A stretch of 64,000 nucleotides of DNA from Symsagittifera roscoffensis (Eukaryota; Xenacoelomorpha; Acoela; Convolutidae). Of this stretch, positions 1-9,308 are shown one piece after another. A model generated the notes under the pieces. The model searched no databases and was not told where the DNA came from. It worked only from the letters and a program-made list of their open reading frames with translations. A program made the position numbers and the translations under genes. Every line of letters starts with the position of its first letter. The first letter of the stretch is position 1. Location of the stretch: contig NC_087064.1 of the NCBI RefSeq assembly GCF_963678635.1, forward strand, positions 81,383,526-81,447,525. Reading direction: 5' to 3'.

Positions 1-729
1 AAAGCAGTAAAGCCATTAAAAATAATGCGGAATGTTTTCACCCGAAAGTCAATTATCTGCTCTCTAAACTGAATCAGAGAGGATATTGCTCACTTGGTCC
101 GTGACAAGAAATTTTGTTAACCTTTTTAAAATAAAATTACAAAAAACACTTGAAATAACTATGTTTGACTCACTTCTAGCGAAAAAAATTTTCCAAGATT
201 TTTTTGTGTTTTTTTTACCGCTCATTTGTTGTTACTAAAAAGTATATTCGCTGAGTGAAAAGACGGATCTAGGATTTATCAAGAGGGGGATTCAGAATTT
301 AAGTTTTATTCGAACTCTCTTTTTAGTTCAATTGAGCTTTCGAGGAAACCCCATTTTCCTCTTTTTGTTGTGCCGCAGGCAAATAACATGTTTTTGACCA
401 AAACATTTCCGAGCCAACTTTTTTCGAACACAATTCCTCCTAAAAATTAGTATATGTTGGCACCAAAGGGTCTTGTAAAGCCTTTTAGGGTTGATCGGTA
501 GAAAACGGATGTCAAAAATTAGTGCCAAAAGGACTTAGAGAGAGGAGAGAAGCCGTTTTTTGTTTATTTTTGGTCGGTCAAACGTAGATGCCGCATAAAA
601 CCAGGGGAGGGGTCAATTTCATGCGAGGGGATGTCTTCCCTGTAAGCTCCCAAATATAACTCGAGTTGATACAAAATCATTATATGGTATCATTTGGATG
701 TGAAATTAGATTTTTTGAAAATAACATAC
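1..729. other. Intron of SLC44A1-like gene, repeat debris
   Basis: AT-rich sequence downstream (on the minus strand) of the exon at 730-888, so presumably the next intron of the transporter gene. I see no exon in it. Positions about 255-610 resemble a dispersed repeat that also occurs near 2945, 15280, 42260 and 60490: a GGATCTAGG-like end, then a shared block reading TATATTGGCGTCAAA with variants, then a block like AGGGTTGATCGG. The open frame at 328-528 falls within this repeat and is not a credible gene. Confidence 0.5.
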
Positions 730-888
730 GCTCTTCAGGAGTGTTGTCCAGTTTCTCTTTCTCGTCCAGGTATTTGATCCAGAGGACTGTGGTGGCCGCG
801 ATGGTGCCGAAGATGACCAGGAAGTACACGAAGTACACAAAGAGAGCAGCCACGAAACGCATCAGCACCAGAATCAGCAGAGACAGTC
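730..888 (-). CDS. SLC44A1: SLC44A1-like choline transporter, exon with TM2/TM3
   Basis: Internal exon of a choline-transporter-like protein of the plasma or organelle membrane. The minus strand has acceptor AAATTTCAG before position 888 and donor GTATGT after 730. The 159 bases read through without a stop (2 nt + 52 codons + 1 nt). The peptide begins LSLLILVLMRF, continues as a long hydrophobic stretch with VLWIKYL, and ends in a charged segment DEKEKLDNTPEE. Known CTL1 proteins have at this place the end of TM2, an arginine, TM3 and a charged loop with a TPEQ-like motif, which fits well. The exon is clearly GC-richer than its surroundings. Its 5' phase needs one base from an upstream exon, whereas the exon at 6403-6582 ends with two bases left over, so at least one exon lies between them. 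The remaining TM segments lie beyond position 1. Confidence 0.85.
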
Positions 889-913
889 CTGAAATTTTAT
901 CACATTTTAACAC

Positions 914-1045
914 ATGTTATCAGTTCCCGGAAAAGGATTCCAGGCTCCCGCACAGATTAATCAGCTGGAGTTTCTGGTCAATAAAATCAGGAACGAATCT
1001 AAGGTCCTTGTTGGTGGAGTAAATATAACTTTACCTAATAAATGA
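914..1045 (+). other. GC-rich island with short open frames, unassigned
   Basis: Directly beside the transporter exon is about 110 bases of visibly higher GC than the intron. A plus-strand frame from ATG 914 to a TGA at 1043-1045 gives 43 residues with normal-looking composition (includes APAQINQLEFLVNK). A minus-strand frame is also open (includes FVPDFIDQKLQL), but it ends in a stop without a usable donor. I recognise neither. It may be a decayed exon, a retroposed fragment or chance. Confidence 0.2.
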
Positions 1046-2317
1046 TTAGCCGAAGAAAAATGAATCAAGCTGAATTGCTGCAATTTGATTTGTTAATTGC
1101 AAACAAAAGTTTTGACTGGTATAGTATTCTGCTATTTGGTTTCCTTGTGAGACAAGTCTGAAGGGGCTAACTCATAGAACAGTTTTGTCTGTTCGTAAGT
1201 GTCTAGTCGTCGTGCTATCTATTTTCGATCGGATAAGAGTTCGGACTAAATTTCGTGTAACGCCTTAGTTCCAGTCCCAGATAAACCGTTCAAAAACCGC
1301 TCAAACCGCTCATTTTGAAGCAAGATTTTGAGCGTAATTGTCTAAGAAAAACTTCTGAGCAAGACCGAAAAAACTTCTGATCAAAATTTTTAATCGATCT
1401 AAATTACGGATATGTAATTTAACCGAACCTGATGGAAAATGAAATGACAAAAATGGCCGTTTTATTGCCGAATGTTAAGCAAACAAAAACTTCCCCAGAT
1501 AAAGTTTGTTTAACAACAATTAAATCAGCAATTGTTGCTTTTTTTCTGTCGTTTCAAAACTGTTTTTGCGGAAAATTATCACAATGCAAAAACGGTATTC
1601 AGTATTCAAAAATTTTAAAAACCATGAGCGTTTGTTACAGCGGAACATATTTTTAGTTTCGGCACTGTTGTATTTTGGCACAGTTGAATTTCTTCTAATG
1701 GTCTAATAAAAAACTTTGCTTAAACGTGATCTACAGTCTCTCATAATTATATTATAAATTGTACATACAATTGCAATGGATGAGGCTTTACAACAGTGCT
1801 GACACAAATTGCAGAAAACCTCACAACAGTGCTGACCCGGGTTGAACACAAATCTCAGAAAACCTCACAACTTCTTACAAATTTAGGCTCTAAACTTTTT
1901 ACAAGATTTGCAACACTTTTTTCTTGTCTTGCAATTTTTTCTTATAAAAAAGTTGCAAGGTAGAGACTTTTTTTTGAAGAAAGTTGTAAGATAAGAATTT
2001 TTCCGAAAATATTAATGAAAACTTTTTGCATGTTCATTTTTAGGATTTTGTTCTGACAAGCTTAAAAGTTCTCCGCTGTGCAAGAGTACAAAAACGGAAA
2101 CTCGTAGGCCAAACGACTCGTTACTGAAAACCCAACTAAATTTATAGAGTTAGATTTTCGCTGATACCTAGAAACTTTGTCGATATATACCTGAGCCGCA
2201 CATACATCTATAAGACATGCATTTCGTAAGAATTGACTTTTGATGATTTCCAAGATAATTTTGAACCGTTAATTAGGTCTAACTAGTAGATTAATAAGAA
2301 CAATTTCACAATGAGTT
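1046..2317. other. Intron sequence, nothing recognised
   Basis: AT-rich intron of the transporter gene leading up to the assembly gap. Around 1790-1870 a short block (CAACAGTGCTGAC and AAAACCTCACAAC) occurs twice. I found no exon matching the missing part of the SLC44 extracellular loop. Confidence 0.4.
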
Positions 2318-2517
2318 NNNNNNNNNNNNNNNNNNNNNNNNNNNNNNNNNNNNNNNNNNNNNNNNNNNNNNNNNNNNNNNNNNNNNNNNNNNNNNNNNNN
2401 NNNNNNNNNNNNNNNNNNNNNNNNNNNNNNNNNNNNNNNNNNNNNNNNNNNNNNNNNNNNNNNNNNNNNNNNNNNNNNNNNNNNNNNNNNNNNNNNNNNN
2501 NNNNNNNNNNNNNNNNN
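2318..2517. other. Assembly gap of exactly 200 N
   Basis: A run of 200 N. Sequence resumes at 2518 in the middle of the 991-bp unit that is tandemly repeated at 3959-6498, so the assembler probably broke inside this array. The true size may differ from 200, and missing SLC44A1 exon(s) may be hidden here. Confidence 0.98.
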
Positions 2518-2753
2518 GCTCATTCTTATTTTTATCGGAAAATTATGGGAGTTTGATTATTACCAATTTCCCCATTTTTTGTGCTATTTTTTGTTTGGGT
2601 TGTTAAAAGCAAAACAAAAGTGGGAGCGTTTTATAATGCGGTGTTTAGTTTCGGAGGAATAAATCCAGTAGAATTTTACCGGAAGTAGATTAGGAGGGGG
2701 ATTATCCTGATGGGATAAATCCACTAGCCTTTTGACACGAGTAGTACAAATCG
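2518..2753. repeat. Diverged fragment of the 991-bp tandem unit
   Basis: Matches the last 220 bases of the tandem units (compare 4725-4950 and 5716-5941). It shares blocks such as TTATAATGCGGTGTTTAGTT and GGATTATCCTGATGGGATAA. It is more diverged than the other copies and abuts the N gap, so it is a fourth, truncated member of the array. Confidence 0.85.
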
Positions 2754-3958
2754 ACCGAAGAGCAGTACTTGAATGTTTGTTCACACTGCAATCACATTGT
2801 GATCACGTCTAATCTACGACAGGTGTCTAGTTTCGTTCTAGTTTAGCGTGTAATAGTATGTCAACACCAAAGCACATCAAATCTTAAACAAACACTTCCA
2901 CAAAAGTTCCAAGGGACTGCAATTCTCCGTATAATCAAATTCTTCAGGATCGGATCTAGGATGTTCTCAGGGGAGTTTGGCTAATTGGTCGGTCAAATTG
3001 ATTTTTCAAGTTCTCTCAAACCCTTGTGCAGAAACTATTTTGCCGACGTTTTTCGCAGCGCAGGCACTTTTTTGAGGAAAAAAAACAGCTCAAAACAGCT
3101 TTGCGCTCAAATTTGAAGTATATGGAGCCAAAGGTGCTTTAAAACTTTTTCAAGGTCGTTCATCTAAAACCGAATGTAGTAAAGTCGTATCAACGAAATG
3201 ACTCTGGTCAGGGGATCGAATCCCGTAGGAACGGCCTAAATCCGTCCCTGGTATATATTTTTTGGCTTCGAATTAGACACCTGTCCTAGACAACACGTGG
3301 TAACTGGCGACAAATAACGAGTATCGACTCAAATATGCTCTATTTAACTGCATTTACCTGTTGCTAGATAAAACAAATTAAGAATTTATAGGGATCAACC
3401 GTACAATCCTCCCCCTTCTAAGTGACCTATCGTTTATGGACCTCCCTGATCACGCAGCACAGAATGTTCCGACCACGGTCATGTTGTGAAAACATCAAAC
3501 AAAAAATCAACACGGAAAAAATCAACATGGAGTGATAACTCGGAAAACTTAACTCCTTAAGAAGTAACTAAGAATTTGTAAAAACAAATTGAGCTGAATT
3601 TTTCCTCATATCTGTACACAGTCTTCTTTCGGGCTCTTCCCCCCCCCCCCCCTCACACCTCACATCAGCATCAATTTTATGGTGTAATGAGGGTTGTTAC
3701 AAGGTTAATTATGAAGACTAAATATGTTTGTCACGGCCTTATAATATAGCATGTCAATTTTCATAGCAATCGGTTCGTGGGAACAGTAAGTTTATTTGTA
3801 AAAAATTGCAGGTGGGGGAAAAGGAAAAAAAGCCATCTTTTGTTCTTCATCCACTCTAGCAAAGCTCCAAAGCAATAATATTTGAATCAGCATTTTCTTG
3901 ACACTGAATTTTTTCAGATAGTTTCATTTCTGCTCAAATTACGTGCAAAATGGCATTC
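2754..3958. other. Intron sequence with a MITE and a poly-C tract
   Basis: No exon seen. It contains the element annotated at 2945-3250 and a run of 14 C at 3639-3652. Near 3468 there is a GTTCCGACC block that recurs in the repeat family at 16.4, 19.2, 21.9 and 41.4 kb. Confidence 0.45.
2945..3250. mobile_element. Small non-autonomous DNA-transposon-like element
   Basis: Bounded by inverted ends CAGGATCGGATCTAGG at 2945 and CCTAAATCCGTCCCTG ending at 3250; the second read backwards is CAGGGACGGATTTAGG. About 306 bases with no coding capacity. Related ends or interiors occur at 255-610, 15280-15668, 42259-42527, 58340-58697 and 60488-60720. TIRs of the CAGGGGCGGAT type are common in hAT-like MITEs. 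I could not confirm an 8-bp target duplication here, so the superfamily is inference. Confidence 0.5.
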
Positions 3959-4950
3959 ATTTGACATATTACTCGACCTCATTTAGATGTTATTTGGGTT
4001 AAATTTAGCGTCGGGGAAAGTATCCAATGTTCCTCCTACCCATCGGTGCTCGGAAAAAAAGTTCTCGAAATGCATTTATAAAGTTCTGCCGTGGTTGTTG
4101 CTCAAATGCGGTCGCCAAGTTTTGTGGGGAGTTAAACAGGCAATACCATGGACCTAAGCAGTATTCGCAAGTAATTACATTAAATGTTTTTTTTTACTAT
4201 CCTCCACCAACAAAAAAACTGAGTTCGGTAGCAATTGATTTTTGAAGAATATGTTTAGAGTTGGGTGATTACCATTTATGCTAAATTTAAAAACAATCTG
4301 GCCGTACTTAGGGGAAATTTATTTTGATAAAAATCACAGGTGAGGATGAAGGGTTTAAAAAACAGTCTGTCTATGTGTCCAACTTACGATTCGTAGAGTG
4401 GCACATCTGGACAGAGCTTAGTGTCCCCTTGTCTTACCCCCGGGAGGCAGAACTGGACTTGGATTTCTTCTCTGCTAGTGTTATCAATATTGGTTAACGT
4501 TCCAAAAGCGTGAAAATTATCAAATATTGAAAATTGAGAGAAAAACTTTCTAAGCATATTTTTTGAACGGTTCAAGCAGCTGTCGAATTATTCAGTGCTT
4601 CAGCCTGATACGAGCGGTCTTGTTGATCCAAATTTTGAAAAAAAGGATCTAACATATGAGCTCGGTGTGGTTTTTTCTTCCTCTGGCCGATTTTTACGTT
4701 TCAATTTAGCTCAATTAAAAAAAATCCTCATGCTTATTTTATCGGAAAATTATGAGAGTTTGACTATTGCCAATTTCGCTATTTTTTCGGATTGTTTGGG
4801 TTGTTATAAGCAAAACAAAAATGGGAGCGTTTTATAATGCGGTGTTTAGTTTCAAAGTAATAAATCCGGTAGAATTTTACCGGTAGTAGATTAGGAGAGG
4901 GATTATCCTGATGGGATAAATCCTCTAGCCTTTTGACCCAAGTAGTACAA
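3959..4950. repeat. Tandem array unit A (about 992 bp)
   Basis: First full unit of a direct tandem array, beginning at ATTTGACATATTACTCG. Units A and B differ by very few bases (one poly-T length change, one T/C), so the duplication is recent or homogenised. It contains the copied 3' part of an SLC44A1 exon at 4388-4481. The open frames at 4027-4245 and 4595-4837 recur in unit B and have no recognisable product. Confidence 0.92.
4388..4481 (-). pseudogene. Duplicated partial SLC44A1 exon, copy A
   Basis: 94 bases matching the 3' end of the functional exon 6403-6582, including an intact donor (GTAAGT just below 4388). The frame is still open: FCLPGVRQGDTKLCPDVPL against FCLPGARQGDSKLCPDVPL in the parent. 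Homology stops abruptly at 4481, so the 5' two-thirds of the exon is missing. A CACTAG at the break could act as a weak acceptor, so use as an alternative mini-exon cannot be excluded. Most likely it is a non-functional by-product of the tandem duplication. Confidence 0.8.
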
Positions 4951-5941
4951 ATTTGACATATTACTCGACCTCATGTAGATGTTATTTGGGTTAAATTTAG
5001 CGTCGGGGAAAGTATCCAATGTTCCTCCTACCCATCGGTGCTCGGAAAAAAAGTTCTCGAAATGCATTTATAAAGTTCTGCCGTGGTTGTTGCTCAAATG
5101 CGGTCGCCAAGTTTTGTGGGGAGTTAAACAGGCAATACCATGGACCTAAGCAGTATTCGCAAGTAATTACATTAAATGTTTTTTTTACTATCCTCCACCA
5201 ACAAAAAAACTGAGTTCGGTAGCAATTGATTTTTGAAGAATATGTTTAGAGTTGGGTGATTACCATTTATGCTAAATTTAAAAACAATCTGGCCGTACTT
5301 AGGGGAAATTTATTTTGATAAAAATCACAGGTGAGGATGAAGGGTTTAAAAAACAGTCTGTCTATGTGTCCAACTTACGATTCGTAGAGTGGCACATCTG
5401 GACAGAGCTTAGTGTCCCCTTGTCTTACCCCCGGGAGGCAGAACTGGACTTGGATTTCTTCTCTGCTAGTGTTATCAATATTGGTTAACGTTCCAAAAGC
5501 GTGAAAATTATCAAATATTGAAAATTGAGAGAAAAACTTTCTAAGCATATTTTTTGAACGGTTCAAGCAGCTGTCGAATTATTCAGTGCTTCAGCCTGAT
5601 ACGAGCGGTCTTGTTGATCCAAATTTTGAAAAAAAGGATCTAACATATGAGCTCGGTGTGGTTTTTTCTTCCTCTGGCCGATTTTTACGTTTCAATTTAG
5701 CTCAATTAAAAAAAATCCTCATGCTTATTTTATCGGAAAATTATGAGAGTTTGACTATTGCCAATTTCGCCATTTTTTCGGATTGTTTGGGTTGTTATAA
5801 GCAAAACAAAAATGGGAGCGTTTTATAATGCGGTGTTTAGTTTCAAAGTAATAAATCCGGTAGAATTTTACCGGTAGTAGATTAGGAGAGGGATTATCCT
5901 GATGGGATAAATCCTCTAGCCTTTTGACCCAAGTAGTACAA
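4951..5941. repeat. Tandem array unit B (991 bp)
   Basis: Nearly identical to unit A with a constant offset of about 991 bases, carrying the same copied exon piece and the same meaningless open frames. The junction to unit C again reads AATTTGACATATTACTCG. Confidence 0.93.
5379..5472 (-). pseudogene. Duplicated partial SLC44A1 exon, copy B
   Basis: Same fragment as at 4388-4481, with the same substitutions relative to the parent exon (Ala to Val, Ser to Thr, Asp-Ile-Pro to Glu-Ile-Gln). Copies A and B therefore descend from one truncated copy that was later duplicated. The donor is intact and the upstream part of the exon absent. Confidence 0.8.
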
Positions 5942-6498
5942 ATTTGACATATTACTCGACCTCATGTAGATGTTATTTGGGTTAAATTTAGCGTCGGGGA
6001 AAGTATCCAATGTTCCTCCTACCCATCGGTGGTCGGAAAAAAAAGTTCTCGAAATGCATTTATAAAGTTCTGTCGTGGTTGTTACTCAAATGCGGTCGCC
6101 AAGTTTTGTGGGGAGTTAAACAGGCAATACCATGGACCTAAGCGGTATTCGTAAGTAATTACATTACATGTTTTTTGACTATCCCCCACCAACAAAAAAA
6201 ACTTAGTACGGTAGCAATTGATTTTTGAAAGATGATGAAGACCAGAGTGTGTTTAGAGTTGGGTGATCATGATGTGTTTAGAGTTGGGTGATTACCATTT
6301 ATGCCAAATTTAAAAACAATCGGGCCGTACTTAGGGGAAACTTATTTTGATAAAAATCACAGGTGAGGATGAAAATTTAAAAAACTGTCTTGTCCAACTT
6401 ACGATTCGTAGAGTGGCACATCTGGACAGAGCTTAGAGTCCCCTTGTCTTGCCCCCGGGAGGCAGAACTGGACTGGGATGTCTTCTCTGCTAGTGTAG
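5942..6498. repeat. Tandem array unit C, containing the parental exon end
   Basis: Third, more diverged unit. It follows A and B up to TCTGCTAGTGT near 6496 and then continues into the intact exon, where A and B switch to other sequence. It carries a private insertion around 6229-6290 with a local repeat of TGTTTAGAGTTGGGTGAT. This unit looks ancestral, because it is joined to the complete exon. Confidence 0.85.
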
Positions 6499-6582
6499 GT
6501 GCGGTCGGGACACTCAGCCACGCAGACTGTCTTTACGAACTCATCTGTGGCCAGGTCATTCGGGTTCAGATAGAGAAGATTC
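6403..6582 (-). CDS. SLC44A1: SLC44A1-like, extracellular loop exon
   Basis: Minus-strand exon with acceptor TTGACTTCAG before 6582 and donor GTAAGT below 6403; 180 bases (1 nt + 59 codons + 2 nt). The split codon with the upstream exon gives a glycine, so the junction reads MTDKGNLLYLNPNDL. This matches the CTL1 pattern of a short loop, then an FLDP/YLNP-like block, then cysteines in VCVAECP, and further FCLP and LCPDVPL cysteine-proline motifs. The region is the large extracellular loop between TM1 and TM2, where paired cysteines are typical. Its 3' half was copied twice into the neighbouring tandem array. Phase and family match are both convincing. Confidence 0.88.
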
Positions 6583-6804
6583 CTGAAGTCAATTACAATT
6601 TGACACGAAACACTTTAATTTCATTTAAAAATCGATAAACACTTTTTGCAAAGCCTAGCTAAAGCTTAGCTTCGGGATAAAATGACGTCAGTAAATTTTA
6701 GAAGACTGGAAGACTGGGAGATGAGATATTTTCTAACATCCGTTGTCCAACTTCTAATTGATTTGAAGTTTTGATTCAAGAAGAGTTGACTAAAAAAAAA
6801 TTAC

Positions 6805-6947
6805 CCCTTATCGGTCATGTTCAACCCGGAATTTGGCACTCCCTCAATGGGCTCATTCTCGTGTCCACAAATATTTCCATAGCTGTCGTACCCTCTGATC
6901 AGTAGGCTGATATTGCCCTCCTCGTATGCGTGGTAGCTCAGGACACC
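6805..6947 (-). CDS. SLC44A1: SLC44A1-like, exon with GYDSYGNICG signature
   Basis: Minus-strand exon of 143 bases (47 codons + 2 nt), with acceptor GCTTGCAG before 6947 and donor GTAATT below 6805. It contains GYDSYGNICG, the most recognisable CTL-family signature, which follows TM1 and marks the start of the extracellular loop. NSGLNMTDK comes next, corresponding to the NSG-x-(D/N) block of CTL1. The first residues GVLSYHAYEEG continue TM1 from the exon at 8861-8947. Its phase agrees with both neighbours. The 222-bp intron to the next exon is by far the shortest seen in this gene. Confidence 0.92.
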
Positions 6948-8860
6948 CTGCAAGCAAGCAGTCAAACACATGTTTATCAAGCGAAAGGCTGCAGGTTCGA
7001 TTCCCAACATATTGTGAGAGAACACTAAGCCAATAATAAATTGATCAGAGTATCTATTTTTTTCAATACCTAAATTTAAAAAAAATTTAGCAGTTTTTTA
7101 AAATTTCTTGTTCAGAGAGCCGGCAATGTCATCGGCTAGAACTAAGAATGAAATTCTGAAGAAGATTGAAGTTCGAAACGTAGTTGATCTTTTCAACTTT
7201 CTAAACTATTTTGCTTCCTTCATTGTAATTTGCATTGATTACGCTTCAGACAAAAAACACCTGTAGATGGCGCTCAAGCTCTTAGGGGTGTCAATTGTTC
7301 TATCATATTAACGCCCTTTCAGTCGTGATTCGGATTCAAAGATTTTAAAACAAAATTCCCAGAAATTACACAGAAAACTAAACGGTTTAAATTACACAGA
7401 AAACTAAACGGTTTAAATTACACGGAAATAACACCAAACCACATGGTGCAACTTAAATAGTTTTTGCATCGTTATACTAATTTCAGTTTTTCGATATCTT
7501 TTTTTAAAAAAAATTGAATAGTTTCAACTTTTTCTCAATCATTTAAACTTCTCAACTTTAATTTCCGTGGTCAAAAACATTCTGCGCTACATGGACAGTG
7601 ATGGGTTGTCCTTGTTTTCTACAAAAGTTTGGTGTTACTCTGTAGAAAATTTTGACCCCAAATCTGATACGGCGACGTTGATTACTTCATTACGTAATAT
7701 TTCAGAGAGCCATTGTTTCTGGTTTTTTCTGGTTTTTTTATTAAAAAAAGTGAGAAACATTAGTTCTCGGTGCAAGTTTTTTCTTCATACAAATTTGGAC
7801 ATTTTGATTAACAAATTTTGACGAAGTTTTAAATTACAGTGATATTTTTCGCAGAGAGTTATGGCGGTTTGCCATTTTGACCAATTTCAGCTGTACAATG
7901 CAGGCTATATACAAGTTTTCAATTTGCATGGATTAGATTTTTGGTCTAGTTGATACAATCCTAGATGCAAATTGTAGCAATTTATACTCGAAATTTTGTT
8001 AGGCAAAAACTTGTGGGGAAAATTTTGTAGAAATCTGAAAAATTATCTATTTTTTGATTATGAAACATTAAAACGTTCAATAAAAAATGAAAAATGATTG
8101 ATAGAGGTCATTTGGTTGCCAGAATATTCATGGCGTTGATTATATACAAGCAGTCCTGTTAGAAATGTTCTATCCATTGGCAACAAAAACAACTTTGGAG
8201 ACTTTAAAGCTACTTTCAATACATTAAGCGGCTCTCGGAATCTTTAATTTTTTCCTGATACCAGCAGTCTTGTTATTCGATTTTACGTATAGAATGCGAC
8301 AAAAAATTTAGCTTGACGTAGTTTTTTTTAGACAATCTTGATTTTTTAACAAATAGTTTTTGATAAACTTGCTTATTAAAAATAGGTTGCTTTCAGCACA
8401 TGCGTCAACAATTTGGGGTTTTGAAAAGGAAATTTTGCTCTCCAAAAAAGCTTAAGTGGCAAATTGATACTGTTAAATCCACGCATAAATCAATTTGACT
8501 CAGGATGAAGCAAAATAATGATCAAAATTTTTGTTTTAGTGGCGCAAAATGTAAAATTTTGTACTTAAATATATCTTTAAAAAAATAATTTCATTTTTAT
8601 ATTATTTATTTATATTGTTACTTGATACAAGAAATTTGGCTGAGTTTTTGTTCCAATCAAGTTCTGATTTAATACACATAAAACATGAGTTTAGCTTGAT
8701 TACGGAAATGTATGCGTAATGGGTGCAAGTTGCACTTGGACTGCTATTACCGCTTAATGGGCTCAATGATTAAATGATTTCTAGTTCAACTTTAAATAAT
8801 TAACCTACAGGTTAATCTTCTAGCTGGTTGAGAAAAAAAATTAAAAAAGTTTGCACTCAC
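6948..8860. other. Intron of SLC44A1-like gene
   Basis: 1.9 kb without exons. Just upstream of the acceptor of the 6805-6947 exon there is a plus-strand GGTTCGATTCC (about 6991-7001), which resembles a pol III B box, but I see no matching A box. A short direct repeat lies at 7363-7428. A tRNA-SINE-like fragment (CAGTCGTGATTCGGATTC) lies near 7320. The open frame at 7567-7821 is not recognisable. Confidence 0.5.
7363..7428. repeat. 26-bp direct repeat, 2.5 copies
   Basis: Units start at 7363, 7389 and 7415 (partial) and read AAATTACACAGAAAACTAAA followed by CGGTTT. The first two are identical. Confidence 0.9.
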
Positions 8861-8947
8861 CATTCCTGCAATGAATGCTGCGAAGAGAAGAAGGAACACG
8901 ACATCAGTGCAGCTCCTGTCCGACAGTGGCCCAGTGAACTCCTCTTC
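8861..8947 (-). CDS. SLC44A1: SLC44A1-like, TM1 exon
   Basis: Minus-strand exon of 87 bases (29 codons, phase 0 on both sides), with acceptor TTTTTCAG before 8947 and donor GTGAGT below 8861. The peptide has FTGPLSDRSCTDV followed by the hydrophobic VFLLLFAAFIAGM. In CTL proteins the hallmark (N/D)RSCTD sits immediately before TM1, so this exon carries the end of the cytosolic N-terminus and most of TM1. The start codon must be in an upstream exon. An acceptable but unproven candidate is at 16314-16346. Confidence 0.92.
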
Positions 8948-9137
8948 CTGAAAAAGACATAAGATTCGAATATGATTTCAGTTTAAGCTCCAACAACTGC
9001 TCTTAATTCTGATAGAGTTGTAGTTTTGCAATCTATGGCTACCGCTACATAATTAAATTCTTAAATCATTTATTTGTTCAGTTTCCATTAAGGCATTCAA
9101 CGTTTACTATTTATTCAGATTTAAAACAATGAAAATC

Positions 9138-9297
9138 GCTGAGCGACAAAAGCCCCCGAGTCAAAAGCCCCCTGTGCTTTTGCATGTAGGTGTTCATGTA
9201 CATGTAACTTTTGCGCCGGGGGCTTTTGACTCGGGGGCTTTTGACTCGGGGGCTTTTGTCGCGGGGGCTTCTGACTCGGGGGCTTTTGTCGCTCAGC
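9138..9297. mobile_element. Small foldback element with 15-bp subrepeats and 11-bp TSD
   Basis: 160 bases whose ends are inverted copies of GCTGAGCGACAAAAGCCCCC. The inner part of both arms is built of a 15-bp unit, GAGTCAAAAGCCCCC, with one recognisable copy on the left and several on the right (some with GCGACAAAAGCCCCC). The element is flanked by a perfect 11-bp direct repeat, CAATGAAAATC, at 9127-9137 and 9298-9308. Inverted arms made of tandem subrepeats are the known layout of foldback (FB) elements, and 9-11 bp duplications are known for FB and Mutator-like elements. The classification is inference. The open frame at 9129-9362 runs through it and is an artefact. Confidence 0.82.
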
Positions 9298-9308
9298 CAA
9301 TGAAAATC

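Noticed and set aside
666-1022. 118-residue plus-strand frame
   Set aside because: It runs antisense over the TM2/TM3 exon of the SLC44A1-like gene.
2269-2556. Open frames of about 80 residues across the N run on both strands
   Set aside because: They consist of translated N and carry no sequence information.
4027-4245. Repeated small frames in the tandem units (4027-4245, 5019-5213, 4595-4837, 5586-5828)
   Set aside because: They are duplicated with the unit, the C-terminus changes with a poly-T length difference, and unit C does not preserve them.
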